Assembly (NCBI RefSeq): GCF_900188445.1 | Contig: NZ_FZOR01000040.1 | Span: 1-64,000, forward strand | From: Actinomadura meyerae | GTDB lineage: Bacteria > Actinomycetota > Actinomycetes > Streptosporangiales > Streptosporangiaceae | Length of the DNA stretch: 64,000 nt | Direction: 5' to 3' | Part shown: piece by piece, positions 1-8,574 of the stretch | How the letters are laid out: every line of letters begins with the position of its first letter | Position numbering within the stretch: the stretch's first letter is position 1 | The notes under the pieces: model-generated | The model's database searches: none | What the model saw: only the letters and a program-made list of their open reading frames with translations | What the model was told of the DNA's origin: nothing | Made by a program: the position numbers and the translations under genes

Positions 1-137
1 ACCCGTTCTACTGGATCTCCGTTCTCATGTCCGGCCACCAGCCGAGAACCCTTGACACCTCCGGCGTCACCTTAACTTCCCGGCATTGGGGCTAGCCCCC
101 GTGGTCCAGGCTGCTCGGCCGCCTGCCGGATCGCCGG

Positions 138-1046
138 TCAGGCGGCCCTCCGGGGACCGAGATGCTGGAGGAAGAACTCGGTCATGAGGGTGAGCGTGTT
201 CTTGAACTCCTCGTTGTAGACCGCGAAGTGGCCGCCGGGCAGGGTGACGAGCTGCTTGGGGTGCAGGGCCCGTTCGTAGGCGGCGAAGGCCAGGTCGCTG
301 TGCGTGAGGATGTCGTGCTGGGCGACGACGAGCATGAGCGGCGTGGGGGAGATGCGGGCGATGTAGTCGCCCGGCTCGTAGCCGGCGATCGCCTCCACCG
401 ACCGGAGCGTGACCTCGTTCCGCCACGTCGCCAGGCGCTCCGGCTCGATCGTCTGGTACCACTCGTAGGTCTCCCGGTCGGCCATCGCGGCGGGCTCCCC
501 GGGTGTCGCGGTGACGAGGGGGATCATCGCCGGCGCCTCGCCGTTGAACCGGGCGATCCGGTCAGCGTCGAAGCTCCTGCGCACCTCGGCGAGCGCCTCG
601 CTGGGGATGAACCGCGACAGGGTCGTCCCGCCGCTGATCACCGGCACCTGCGAGTAGACCGCCTTGACCCGCCGGTCGACGGCCCCGACGACGAGCACGT
701 GCCCGCCCGAGAAGCTCGACCCGAACACCCCGATGCGCTCGGCGTCCACCTCGGGACGCGTGCACAGGAAGGTGATGGCGTCCCGGTACCCCTGGATCTG
801 CGTCCAGGGGTCGACCTCCTGGCGGGGCTCGCCGTCGCTCGCGCCGAACGAGGCGTGGTCGTAAAGGACGACCGCCAGCCCGGCCGCGGCGAGTGCTTCG
901 GCGATGTCGTCGGTGTACTGCTCCTTGACCGCCCCGAGCCCGTGGGTGACGACCACGGCCGGGTGCGGGCCGGAGCCGCCGTCGGGGGTGTAGAACCATC
1001 CGCGGAGGGTCGTCCCGGCCGAGACGAACTCGATGTCCTGGCGCAT
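138..1046 (-). CDS. alpha/beta hydrolase (DUF1100/acetyl-xylan-esterase-like)
   Basis: A 302-residue alpha/beta hydrolase, probably a cytoplasmic esterase; the substrate is not identifiable. The core fold is visible: an HGLG turn near residue 35, the nucleophile elbow GSSFSGG at about 109-115, a candidate acid Asp in VAQHDILTH, and the catalytic His in PGGHF near the C-terminus. I chose the ATG at 1046 because AAAGGA lies 8 bases upstream; a longer reading frame exists but lacks a ribosome site. It starts 37 bases after the TetR gene on the same strand, so the two probably form an operon in which TetR controls the hydrolase. Fold is confident, substrate unknown. Confidence 0.85.
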   Translation of the reverse strand: MRQDIEFVSAGTTLRGWFYTPDGGSGPHPAVVVTHGLGAVKEQYTDDIAEALAAAGLAVVLYDHASFGASDGEPRQEVDPWTQIQGYRDAITFLCTRPEVDAERIGVFGSSFSGGHVLVVGAVDRRVKAVYSQVPVISGGTTLSRFIPSEALAEVRRSFDADRIARFNGEAPAMIPLVTATPGEPAAMADRETYEWYQTIEPERLATWRNEVTLRSVEAIAGYEPGDYIARISPTPLMLVVAQHDILTHSDLAFAAYERALHPKQLVTLPGGHFAVYNEEFKNTLTLMTEFFLQHLGPRRAA

Positions 1047-1083
1047 GTGCGGGTCCTTTCGCTGGTGCGGCGCGGGATGCCGC

Positions 1084-1716
1084 TTATGGGGGGCCGGGGG
1101 TGAAGCCCGGGGTGAAGACACCGCTGAGGGCGGCGACGTGCGCGGCCGCTGCGGCGCTCTCGGCGATCTCGTCGTCCACCGGCCCGCGGGCGACGAGCAG
1201 GCGGTAGTAGATGGGCGCGCCGACGGCGCTGATGACCGCGATGCCGTCGGTGCCGGGCGGCAGCTCGCCTCGCTCCACGGCCCGCTCGACGATCCGGGAC
1301 GCGAGGCGGTTGCGCTCGGCGATCACCGTCGCCCAGGCGGTGGACGCCTCGGGGGACCGGACGGCGGCGGCCACGACGCCCTCGACGAGCGCCCGGGCCC
1401 TGGGCTGCCGGTAGAGGGCGGCGATCTCCAGCGCGAGCGCCCGGAGGTCGTCCCGCAGCGAACCGGTGTCCGGTATCGGGATCTCGCTCTTGCCCAGTTC
1501 GCCCAGCAGGTCGACGACGAGGCCCTCGACGGTCCGCCAGCGCCGGTACAGCGTGGCCAGATGCACGCCCGAACGCTCGGCCACCTGCTCCAGGGTGAGC
1601 CCGGCGTACCCGGCGGCTTCCAGCTCGTCCCGTGCCGCGGCCAGCACCGCCGCACGCGTGCGCGCCGTCCGGCCGCCGGGCCGTACGGCCCCGGTCGCGC
1701 GCGGCTTCGCGTCCAT
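1084..1716 (-). CDS. TetR/AcrR family transcriptional regulator
   Basis: A 210-residue one-component repressor. The N-terminal helix-turn-helix is clear: TRAAVLAAARDELEAAGY leads into LTLEQVAERSGVHLATLYRRW at about residues 20-55, the usual TetR signature. The C-terminal two thirds is the variable ligand-binding and dimer domain. The start at 1716 has GAGAGGGG upstream. The AT-rich imperfect palindrome at 1748-1773 lies 32 bases upstream and is a likely autoregulatory operator. The hydrolase gene follows after 37 bases and is the obvious target; its substrate or product may be the inducer (inference). Confidence 0.92.
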   Translation of the reverse strand: MDAKPRATGAVRPGGRTARTRAAVLAAARDELEAAGYAGLTLEQVAERSGVHLATLYRRWRTVEGLVVDLLGELGKSEIPIPDTGSLRDDLRALALEIAALYRQPRARALVEGVVAAAVRSPEASTAWATVIAERNRLASRIVERAVERGELPPGTDGIAVISAVGAPIYYRLLVARGPVDDEIAESAAAAAHVAALSGVFTPGFTPGPP

Positions 1717-1747
1717 ACGGCGCCCCTCTCTGTGAGACCCGCCACAA

Positions 1748-1773
1748 GTTAACACGAAAATTTTTGCATTAAC
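1748..1773. promoter_or_regulatory. candidate TetR operator
   Basis: An imperfect 26-base palindrome with arms GTTAA/TTAAC and an AAAATTTT centre, strikingly AT-rich in a GC-rich background. It sits 32 bases upstream of the TetR start codon, where a repressor would block its own promoter. Eighteen of 26 positions match the reverse complement. Confidence 0.55.
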
Positions 1774-1819
1774 AGCCACCGCAGGCCGCTGCTCCCGGCA
1801 TGGCCGAGGCTGGTCATCC

Positions 1820-2357
1820 ATGGGCAACGGCTATCCGAACGTCATGCCCATCCGGCAGAACCCGGACGGCCGGGTCTGGTTCGACACCGAAAGAAAGATC
1901 ATCTTCTCGGGCACCGTGGGCGCCGGAATGGCCCTCGGGCAGAAGGACCGCATCGCGGCGACGGTGGGGCCGGACGGATCCGGCCCGCCGACGATCATCG
2001 GCAATTTCTTCAACGAGGGCATGGAGGTCGTCGACGATCTCGTGGTGCTCGGCAACACGACGCGGCACGCGCCCGCGCTGTGCTGGTGGGTCAGAGAGCT
2101 CTTCACCCAGCGAATACGAGCCGGACCTCGCGTGGCGGCCCGCGCCCAACCGGCTGTACATGGCGTGGACCGGGGAAGGCGAGGGCGAACTGAACGTCAT
2201 GTACTGCCAGGGAGGGAGCTGGGTGGACCCGCCGCCGTACATCCCGGTCTTCGACCGTGCCACCAAGCGCACGCTCTCCACCAGGTTCTGGGACAGGTAC
2301 TGGATCGCCTACACCGGCGAAGACGAGCACCTTTACCTCGCCAGAGTGGCCCCGTAG
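1820..2357 (+). pseudogene. frameshifted hypothetical gene (possible propeller-like protein)
   Basis: Two reading frames together make one plausible protein. The first runs from ATG 1820 (MGNGYPNVMPIRQNPDG) to about ...CWWVRELFT near 2110. The second continues from about 2113 as SEYEPDLAWRPAPNRLYMAW and ends with ...HLYLARVAP at the stop 2355-2357. Neither frame makes sense alone beyond the junction. The second half has Trp/Tyr motifs (LYMAWTGEGEGELNVMY, YWIAYTGEDEHLYLARV) like a repeat blade of a sialidase or lectin propeller, but no family is certain. Either an indel at about 2105-2115 has inactivated the gene or there is a sequencing error. No strong ribosome site is seen. Confidence 0.6.
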
Positions 2358-2381
2358 GGCGCGAATGCCGCGCGGCGGTGT

Positions 2382-2720
2382 TCAGGCGGGCAGGGCGTCT
2401 CCGGGGAAGCCGTGGCAGGGATGGACATCGCAGCGCATCATCCCGGCTCGGACGCAGGGGTCTTCCGCCATGATCTCGGCGGCCTCCTCGGCCGGCACGG
2501 TCATGATCGCGATGCCCGCCACGGTGTCGGAGGCGACCGGGCAGAGAATGGCGATCACCCCGTCGGCGCGCAGCGACACCATGCGCCGCTGGTGCTCGAG
2601 CTCTATGGCGTCCGCGCCGTCCATGGTCCGCTCCGGGGTCCATTGAAGGATCGCCAGGCTGAACGCTTTAGCGGTCGAAGCCAGCGCCTGAATCTGCTCG
2701 TCGGTCACCGTCGTGGTCAC
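2382..2720 (-). CDS. YciI-like (YCII domain) protein
   Basis: A 112-residue small protein with the look of a YCII/muconolactone-isomerase-like ferredoxin fold: an N-terminal strand and helix, a central DGVIAILCPV strand, then AIMTVPAEEAAEIMAEDPCVRAG, which matches the typical YciI ending (a helix with EDP followed by a strand). Function in this family is mostly unknown. The start is uncertain: GTG at 2720 has GGGGAGA only four bases upstream, TTG at 2732 has no clear ribosome site, and GTG 2708 is also possible. It is a single gene, not clearly in an operon. Confidence 0.7.
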   Translation of the reverse strand: MTTTVTDEQIQALASTAKAFSLAILQWTPERTMDGADAIELEHQRRMVSLRADGVIAILCPVASDTVAGIAIMTVPAEEAAEIMAEDPCVRAGMMRCDVHPCHGFPGDALPA

Positions 2721-2940
2721 GATTCTCCCCAAGTGTGGACGCGCCGCAGGTCACATTCCTGTGGATCCTGAAGATACTCGAATCCGCGGTACGACCCCGA
2801 GCGCGATACGTATACCTCTGCTCACTCGCCATCGAATTGCCAGTGAACCGATGCCAAAGGCGGCAGAGGCCGTGGGGATGTGGCGTGGGCGACCTCCCGG
2901 GGGAGATCGCCCAGACGCGATTCACTAGGGTCGGCGGTGC

Positions 2941-4098
2941 TTACCCCTGACGGAAGATCGCTCCGTCGGACGAGGACTCGTCAGCGGGTCGTAGCTGGCC
3001 CACGCCCCACAGGGTGGTGGTCCGCGGAACCAGGGCCAGGCCGTCGACGTAGGCGGTACGGTCCCCGGCCTGGACGGCCGAGCTCGTCCACGTGCCGTCG
3101 GACGAGCGGTGCATCAGCACGGGCGTGTCGCGGCCCGACTCCCGGGGGGCGCCGTCTCCGGAGATCCACAGCCCGCCGCGGCCGTCGGACGCGGCGACCC
3201 GCGGCTGCCAGTTCCCCGGCGCGTCCACCTTCTGCCAGCGCTCGCCGTCCCAGCGCGCGACCACCGGAAGGGGCGTCGCACCGAGGTCGTCGCTGCGCCA
3301 CACCGTCCCCGTCACCCAGACCTCCGTGGCCGACACCGCGACCACGTCCGTCAGGAAGACCTGCTGGGAGGGCTCCCCCTCGCCGCCCCAGATGTCGTCG
3401 GGCAACGCGTCGCCGGTCGGTACCCGGGTCCAGGCCGTGCCGTCGTAATGCGCGACCACCTTGAAGCTGTTCGAGGAGTCGTTGCCGATGGCCCAGATGT
3501 CGCGGGGTGACACAGCGCCGGCCCGCTCGAGGCTGTACGGCAACCGCACCTCGGTCCACCGGCGGCCGTTGAAGTACCAGGTGCCCACGCCGGCGTCGCG
3601 GCGGTTGTCGCTGAAGACCCATGCCTTGTCGCGGCCCACCGCGGTCACGCCGCTGACGACGCCGGTGTCCCATCGGTGCGCGACCACCCATGCGCGGCCG
3701 TTCCAGCGCAGCGCGTACGAGCCCCTGGAAGCGCTGTCGCTGTCGCCGACCGCCCAGACGTTGGACGCGGAGGTGGCACTGGCTTCCCGCACGTCTCCGG
3801 GAAGCCCGGCGGGCACTGCCGCGTCCCGCCAGGTCCTGCCGTTCCAGTGCTGTGCCATGACCTGGTCGTGCAGGTCGTTGCCGGCGAACGCCCAGGCGTT
3901 GCGCGGGCCGGCGGCCGTGACCGCCGACATCGTGTCGTACTGGGCGAAGTCGGAGGTCTTCACCACCTGCCAGGGCTGCGGCTGTGCGGCTTGCGCCTGA
4001 GGTGCCGCTCCCACGAACAGGAGTGCCAGTGCTAACGCCGGCACGGCCATGAGGTGGCGGAGCTTGGAGATGGACGTGACGCATGAATCCCGCATCAT
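2941..4098 (-). CDS. secreted beta-propeller-like protein
   Basis: A 385-residue exported protein of unknown function. The N-terminus carries a signal peptide: basic residues, then a hydrophobic run at about 18-31 and an AQA-A cleavage region near residue 37. The mature part repeats a blade motif with a conserved Trp: HWNGRTW, RWNGRAW, YFNGRRW, HYDGTAW and RWDGERW, alternating with NVWAVGD/DIWAIGN/EVWVTGT strands. This is the pattern of a kelch- or Asp-box-like propeller. No catalytic residue can be named. The start at 4098 is ATG-ATG; TATATGTAAC about 30 bases upstream could be a -10 region. Confidence 0.75.
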   Translation of the reverse strand: MMRDSCVTSISKLRHLMAVPALALALLFVGAAPQAQAAQPQPWQVVKTSDFAQYDTMSAVTAAGPRNAWAFAGNDLHDQVMAQHWNGRTWRDAAVPAGLPGDVREASATSASNVWAVGDSDSASRGSYALRWNGRAWVVAHRWDTGVVSGVTAVGRDKAWVFSDNRRDAGVGTWYFNGRRWTEVRLPYSLERAGAVSPRDIWAIGNDSSNSFKVVAHYDGTAWTRVPTGDALPDDIWGGEGEPSQQVFLTDVVAVSATEVWVTGTVWRSDDLGATPLPVVARWDGERWQKVDAPGNWQPRVAASDGRGGLWISGDGAPRESGRDTPVLMHRSSDGTWTSSAVQAGDRTAYVDGLALVPRTTTLWGVGQLRPADESSSDGAIFRQG

Positions 4099-4338
4099 TC
4101 CCCCGATCGGGAAAGGTCGAAGTCGTTACATATAGGACACTTCGCTCGTTCTGTCGGTGGCAGTGGGTACCGGAAACGGTCACCGCGTCAACCACCCGCC
4201 CTGATCGTCCGTCCGGCCATTTTTTTCGCGCGGGGAGGGGGAGATCCGGGCTCGGGTCCACCACTTGTACGGCGACCGGCTCTCCCGGCCCGGGGGACCG
4301 GTTCGGTCAAACGAGACACAGGAAGGCCTGGCACGGAC

Positions 4339-4536
4339 ATGAGCAGTGACCTGGACCGCCACCTCGACCGGGTGCGCAGGAGCATGGACGACTACGACCG
4401 GCAGCGGCGCAGCCGGCAGCGCTCCGACGACCTGCGGCGCCACTGGGAGGAGAACGGCTACCCCGGCGTCGGCGAGATCGTCATCTGCCTGATCATCTTC
4501 TTCACCCTGGTCGCGATCCTCCAGTCGCACCACTGA
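4339..4536 (+). CDS. small single-pass membrane protein
   Basis: A 65-residue protein with a strongly charged N-terminal half (many Arg and Asp; DRHLDRVRRSMDDYDRQRR) that may form a helix, and one hydrophobic segment at about residues 45-60 (GEIVICLIIFFTLVAIL) ending in QSHH. It is probably a membrane-tethered small protein with its basic part in the cytoplasm. No family recognised. AGGAAGG lies upstream, slightly far from the ATG, and a strong terminator hairpin follows at 4591-4620, which supports a real monocistronic gene. Confidence 0.65.
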   Translation: MSSDLDRHLDRVRRSMDDYDRQRRSRQRSDDLRRHWEENGYPGVGEIVICLIIFFTLVAILQSHH

Positions 4537-4844
4537 CCCACCTCACCCGCACCGGCCGCACTCGTCTCCGCGCGGTCCGGTGATCTCGTCGGGTCCGCCC
4601 GCGCCCGCGCGGGCGGACCCGCCCTTGTCCTGTGGAGCCGGCGTTGGGGCCGGTCGGTGAAAGGGGGAGCTGTGGAACTGGAGGCAGGAGCCCGTCATGG
4701 ACGGCCGGCGGTTGCCCACGCGAGGCGTCCGGCCCATGTGGCTCGCCAGGACGGCAACGATGCCGGAATCGGTCACCCTGTGTCGCAGCACATGCGCGAT
4801 GTGTCAGAGTGCGGGCACGGGCGGACCGGGCACGGGGCGGTGGC
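4537..4844. other. intergenic region, 308 bases
   Basis: No convincing gene is seen between the small membrane protein and the sigma factor. The left third holds the terminator hairpin at 4591-4620. The rest should contain the sigma-factor promoter, but I see no consensus -35/-10 pair. Open frames here are short and arginine-rich. Confidence 0.6.
4591..4620 (+). terminator. hairpin terminator
   Basis: A perfect 12-base-pair stem (GGGTCCGCCCGC pairing with its complement) with a 6-base loop, 55 bases after the stop of the small membrane protein. There is no long T-tract, as is usual in high-GC actinobacteria. Confidence 0.7.
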
Positions 4845-6509
4845 ATGAGCGGACTGACGCGGGCGGACGACGACCAGTCGCGCGAGGAGGGGTGGCGTCG
4901 CGACCGGGACCTGGTCGTCGCGTACCAGGCCACCCGGGGACGATCGAAGCGAGAGCGGGACCGGGCGTTCGAGGCGATCGTGGACCGGTTCGGGCCGGCC
5001 GTGCTGAGCTTCTGCGCGGCCAGGCTCGACTCGGATCCCGACGCCGCCCAGCAAGCGGCCGCGGACACGCTCTTCGACGCCTACACCTCGCTGTACACCC
5101 TCAAAGAACCCCGTGCCGCCGTGAGCTTCCTGCGGCAGATCGCCCACCGGAAGGTCATCGCGTGCTACAAGAAGGCCGCCCAGCACTGCCGGGAACGCCC
5201 GACCGCGGAGTTCGGGGAGCACCTCGAGCACGACCACGCGCGCGACAGCTTGAGTCAGCCCGAGCCGGACGTCGGGTTCACCGCCCGCAGGGAAGACCTC
5301 AAGCGCCTGCTCGATGAACTGGTGCGGACACTGCCCCCGTCGGAGCAGCGCACCTACGACCTGGCGATCAGGCGGAACCTGACGGCCGCAGAGATCGCGC
5401 GGGAGCTGGGCATCCCCACGCCCACGGCGTCCCGGCGACTCCACAAGCATCGCAAGAGCCTGCTCGAAGCACTGGGCATCACCATGCTGATCCGGGCCGG
5501 AAAGGGATGCGACGCCTTCAAGAAGATCGACGGCATCGCCGATTTCCGCGGGAGGATCCCTCCGCCTGCCCTTCGGCGGAAGGCGGCGCCGCATTTCCTC
5601 GGCTGCGACGAATGCCGGCGGCAGTGCAGAGAATGCGTCTTCTCGTGGACGCCCGGACTGGTCCCGTTCCTGTTCGCGCCGGCCCTCCAGCGCGAGGTGA
5701 TGGAGCGGATCGAACTGGTGGCCCACACCCAGACCCTCGACACCGGTGGCTTCGGCCAAGGAGGCGGCCGGGGCCCATCATCCGGGCCGGGGCGGGAGCG
5801 CGCGAAGTGGGGTCCCGTCGTGGCGGTGCTCCTCGTGGGCGCGTTGCTGGGCGGTGTGCTGGCGCTCGGCGGGGCGTCCCGCCGAGCCGAGACCGGCACG
5901 CTGGTCAAGGAACCGTCCGGCGCCAAGCCATCAGTCATGTCGGATGGTCCCGGACGAGCGGACGCCCCTTCCCCGAGAGCCGGGAATAGGCGCCCCAGCG
6001 GCGCCAAGGGCGGCGGCGCTCCCCGGCGGGAAGGCGACGGCGGCCAGAGGACCACCATGGGCAGCACCCCCGGCGGTAAGGAAGCCGGTGGACGGGACGG
6101 CGGGCACCGCGCCCGGCAGGGGCGCCCCGGCGGGGCAGACGACGGCGCGGATGAAGGCAAGCCGGGCGACGAGCCGGAAGGACCCGGCGTCACCGGTCCG
6201 TCCGTGAAGCCCGAGCCGCCGGCCGAACACCCGGTGGGGGTCCTCATCAAGTACGGGTCCGACCCGCTGGTGGCCGACTACGGCGTAGGCGTCACGGTGG
6301 CCGGTGCGCCCGCACCGCGCTGCAAAGGGATCACCCAATGCATCTACAACGTCCCCCACGGGGCCACGGTCGAGGTCACCCTGCCTGGGAACGGCAAGAC
6401 CCTTTCCTGGGGCAGCAAGGTGCCGTGCGAGCCATGGCAGACCACCTGCGTCTTCACCGTCACCGCACCGGTGGCAGTGCCCCTCAGGCTGCAGTACGAG
6501 CCCGGCTGA
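4845..6509 (+). CDS. ECF-type sigma factor with Cys-rich, transmembrane and extracytoplasmic extension
   Basis: A 554-residue fusion. Residues about 25-120 are sigma region 2 (AFEAIVDRFGPAVLSFCAARL, then AADTLFDAYTSLYTL), and about 155-210 are region 4 with the helix-turn-helix LTAAEIARELGIPTPTASRRLHKHRKSLLEAL. Then comes a Cys cluster C254-x2-C257-x3-C261-x2-C264, reminiscent of a zinc-binding anti-sigma domain. A transmembrane helix follows at about 323-345, then a low-complexity Gly/Pro/Arg/Lys linker and a C-terminal domain of about 100 residues outside the membrane. The length far exceeds a plain ECF factor (about 180-200). It may be tethered to the membrane and released or switched by a signal (inference). 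Start ATG 4845 has GGGGCGG upstream; no separate anti-sigma gene is adjacent. Confidence 0.82.
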   Translation: MSGLTRADDDQSREEGWRRDRDLVVAYQATRGRSKRERDRAFEAIVDRFGPAVLSFCAARLDSDPDAAQQAAADTLFDAYTSLYTLKEPRAAVSFLRQIAHRKVIACYKKAAQHCRERPTAEFGEHLEHDHARDSLSQPEPDVGFTARREDLKRLLDELVRTLPPSEQRTYDLAIRRNLTAAEIARELGIPTPTASRRLHKHRKSLLEALGITMLIRAGKGCDAFKKIDGIADFRGRIPPPALRRKAAPHFLGCDECRRQCRECVFSWTPGLVPFLFAPALQREVMERIELVAHTQTLDTGGFGQGGGRGPSSGPGRERAKWGPVVAVLLVGALLGGVLALGGASRRAETGTLVKEPSGAKPSVMSDGPGRADAPSPRAGNRRPSGAKGGGAPRREGDGGQRTTMGSTPGGKEAGGRDGGHRARQGRPGGADDGADEGKPGDEPEGPGVTGPSVKPEPPAEHPVGVLIKYGSDPLVADYGVGVTVAGAPAPRCKGITQCIYNVPHGATVEVTLPGNGKTLSWGSKVPCEPWQTTCVFTVTAPVAVPLRLQYEPG

Positions 6510-6563
6510 CCCTGATGGTCCGTCTGCCCCGGCCGCCGGGTGCCGCCGTTAGTGTCTGCGATC

Positions 6564-7409
6564 ATGACGGACCTCGAACGGCTGCTGGCGCTCGTCCCGC
6601 CGCCCGCGGCGCCGGTGGACGCCGATGCCGACTGGACGCAGGTGGAGGATGGGCTCGGGCTGGCCCTGCCCCGCGAGTTCACCGAGATCGCCCGGCTGTA
6701 CGGGCGCGGCACGTTCTGCGACGAGTTCTCCTGCCACACCCCGGAGCAGATGCTCGAAGAGAACCCCGGTCGGCTGGAGGACCTGCGCTTCATGCTCCAG
6801 GAGACCGTCGGCGAGTGCCCGCATCCCGTCCACCCCGAGCCCGGAGGACTGGTGCTGTGGGGATCGGACTCGATCGGCGGGACGCTGTGCTGGCTGACCG
6901 AGCCCGCAGGCTCTCCGGACCGCTGGAAGACCGTCTACTGGACGCGCGACGACGAGTTCGAATACCTCGAAGGCGGTGTGGCGGCCGTCCTCACCGGGCT
7001 CGTCGGCACCGTGGTGGCGAAGAAGAGGGAAGACGGTCCGGACGTCGACGGCCCCTGGTTCGACCCCTATCGCAGGGACGTCCACGTGTACCTGCGACTG
7101 GACGAGGCAGCAGGCGCACCGCCCTACGAGGAACGACTCCGCGTCCTGCGCCGCAGCCTGGCACCGACCAGCGCCCGGGGCGGTTTCCTGGGCGCGGACG
7201 GCGCGAGGCAGGATCACTTCGCCACGGCCGACGGCGAATGGACGCTGACCTACGAGACGGCCTATGGGCATCAGATCCGGGTGGCCTACCCGCCAGGTGC
7301 GGACGCCCGCGTACGCACCGCCTTGCTCGCCGCGATCGATGCCATGGGCTGCCGCGTGGAGGGCGTCCTCCCGGTGCACGGCACCGCGCACTGGCCCGAA
7401 CTGGACTGA
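6564..7409 (+). CDS. SMI1/KNR4 (SUKH) family protein
   Basis: A 281-residue cytoplasmic protein. The N-terminal half is SUKH-like: the opening helix, then VEDGLGLALPREFTEIARLYG, where the LP-x-x-F/Y motif and following helix are characteristic, and later GLVLWGSDSIGGTLCWLTE. The C-terminal half (YLRLDEAAGAPPYEERLRVL...) is unassigned. SUKH proteins often act as immunity proteins against secreted toxins, but no toxin gene is adjacent, so that role is only a possibility. There is no ribosome site; TAGTGT at 6550-6555 is correctly placed to be a -10 element of a leaderless transcript starting at or near the ATG. Confidence 0.8.
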   Translation: MTDLERLLALVPPPAAPVDADADWTQVEDGLGLALPREFTEIARLYGRGTFCDEFSCHTPEQMLEENPGRLEDLRFMLQETVGECPHPVHPEPGGLVLWGSDSIGGTLCWLTEPAGSPDRWKTVYWTRDDEFEYLEGGVAAVLTGLVGTVVAKKREDGPDVDGPWFDPYRRDVHVYLRLDEAAGAPPYEERLRVLRRSLAPTSARGGFLGADGARQDHFATADGEWTLTYETAYGHQIRVAYPPGADARVRTALLAAIDAMGCRVEGVLPVHGTAHWPELD

Positions 7410-7639
7410 CCTCGCCTCGGGTGTCCGTGCCGAGACCGCTGGTGCCCGAGGGTTCACCGTGAAGCCAGGTGATTCTTGTCACATCGCCAACTGGCCCTCC
7501 GGTGCACCCGGCGCATCTGCCCTCATGAGGGCCGCCCGGCGACGTCCGCGCGCGGGCACGACGCATATTTCCGGTTACAAAAGAACCGGCTGGAGCGTCC
7601 GTATGTGGTTCGCTTTCCTTGGACTGAAAAGGTGGGCGT

Positions 7640-8458
7640 GTGAGTACTGACGAGCAGGTGCCTTCGGGGATCGACCCGAGTGTTCCGAGCGTGGCACGGA
7701 TGTACGACTACTACCTGGGCGGCAAGGACAACTTCCTCGCCGACCGGGAGGCGGCGGACAAGGTCATCGCCATCAGCCGGGAGGTCGGCAACGACGTCCG
7801 GCTGGCCGCCCGCGCGAACCGCGGCTTCCTCGGCCGCGCCATGGAGATGATGACCGGCCTCGGCATGCGGCAGTACCTCGACATCGGCACCGGGCTGCCC
7901 ACCCAGGAGAACGTCCACCAGGTCGTCCTGCGCAGCGCTCCCGACGCTCAGGTCGTCTACGTCGACAACGACCCGATCGTGCTCGTCCACGCGCGGGCGC
8001 TGCTCGCCGACAACCCGCAGACCCTGGTTCTGGAGGGCGACCTGCGCGACCCGGACGCTCTGCTCGCCGACCCCGCGCTGCGCGCCCGGATCGACTTCGG
8101 CCAGCCCGTCGTCCTGATCCTGTGCGCGATCCTGCAGTTCATCTCCGACGACGCGGAGGCCCAGCGGATCGTCGGCCGGTTGTGCGAGAGCCTGCCGTCC
8201 GGCAGCCACCTGGTCATCTCGCACGTCTTCCCGGGGGAGGGACACGACGACGAGCTGGCGGAGGTCGACGGCGTCTACAGCCGCACCTCGGCGGGGAACT
8301 TCACCCTGCGCAGCCGCGCACAGATCACTTCGCTGTTCGCGGGGGCCGAGCTGCTGCCTCCCGGCCTGGCTCCCGTCGAGGACTGGAAGCCCGGCGCCAC
8401 GGGCTCCTTCGACTTCACCAGGGCCACCTACCTCGGCGGGGTCGCCCGCGTCCGCTGA
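7640..8458 (+). CDS. SAM-dependent methyltransferase, DUF574 family
   Basis: A 272-residue member of the actinobacterial S-adenosylmethionine-dependent methyltransferase family (Methyltransf_19). Diagnostic features are the N-terminal PSVARMYDYYLGGKDNF motif and the Rossmann SAM site YLDIGTGLPTQENVHQV with the acidic VYVDNDPIVL strand. These proteins are very numerous in actinomycetes and their substrates are mostly unknown. The start is GTG 7640 with AAAGGTGG upstream. It stands alone between a SUKH gene and the epimerase operon. Confidence 0.9.
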   Translation: MSTDEQVPSGIDPSVPSVARMYDYYLGGKDNFLADREAADKVIAISREVGNDVRLAARANRGFLGRAMEMMTGLGMRQYLDIGTGLPTQENVHQVVLRSAPDAQVVYVDNDPIVLVHARALLADNPQTLVLEGDLRDPDALLADPALRARIDFGQPVVLILCAILQFISDDAEAQRIVGRLCESLPSGSHLVISHVFPGEGHDDELAEVDGVYSRTSAGNFTLRSRAQITSLFAGAELLPPGLAPVEDWKPGATGSFDFTRATYLGGVARVR

Positions 8459-8574
8459 CCCGGGTCCTGCCTCGGCCGTCCTCCAGGCGACCTGGGCCGT
8501 GTGATCTGGGTTACTGCCGTTCATGTTCGGCGGAACCGTTTCGTCCTTGTTGGTGAGCGACGAACGGAGACGTC

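Noticed and set aside
162..1103. 313-codon plus-strand frame opposite the first hydrolase
   Set aside because: Mirror of the alpha/beta hydrolase with its catalytic motifs; no ribosome site or family.
7477..7503. TGTCACA followed 16 bases later by CGGT, like an ECF41 promoter
   Set aside because: The -10 core is CGGT, not CGTC, and the downstream gene is a DUF574 methyltransferase rather than the usual ECF41 target; kept only as a remark.
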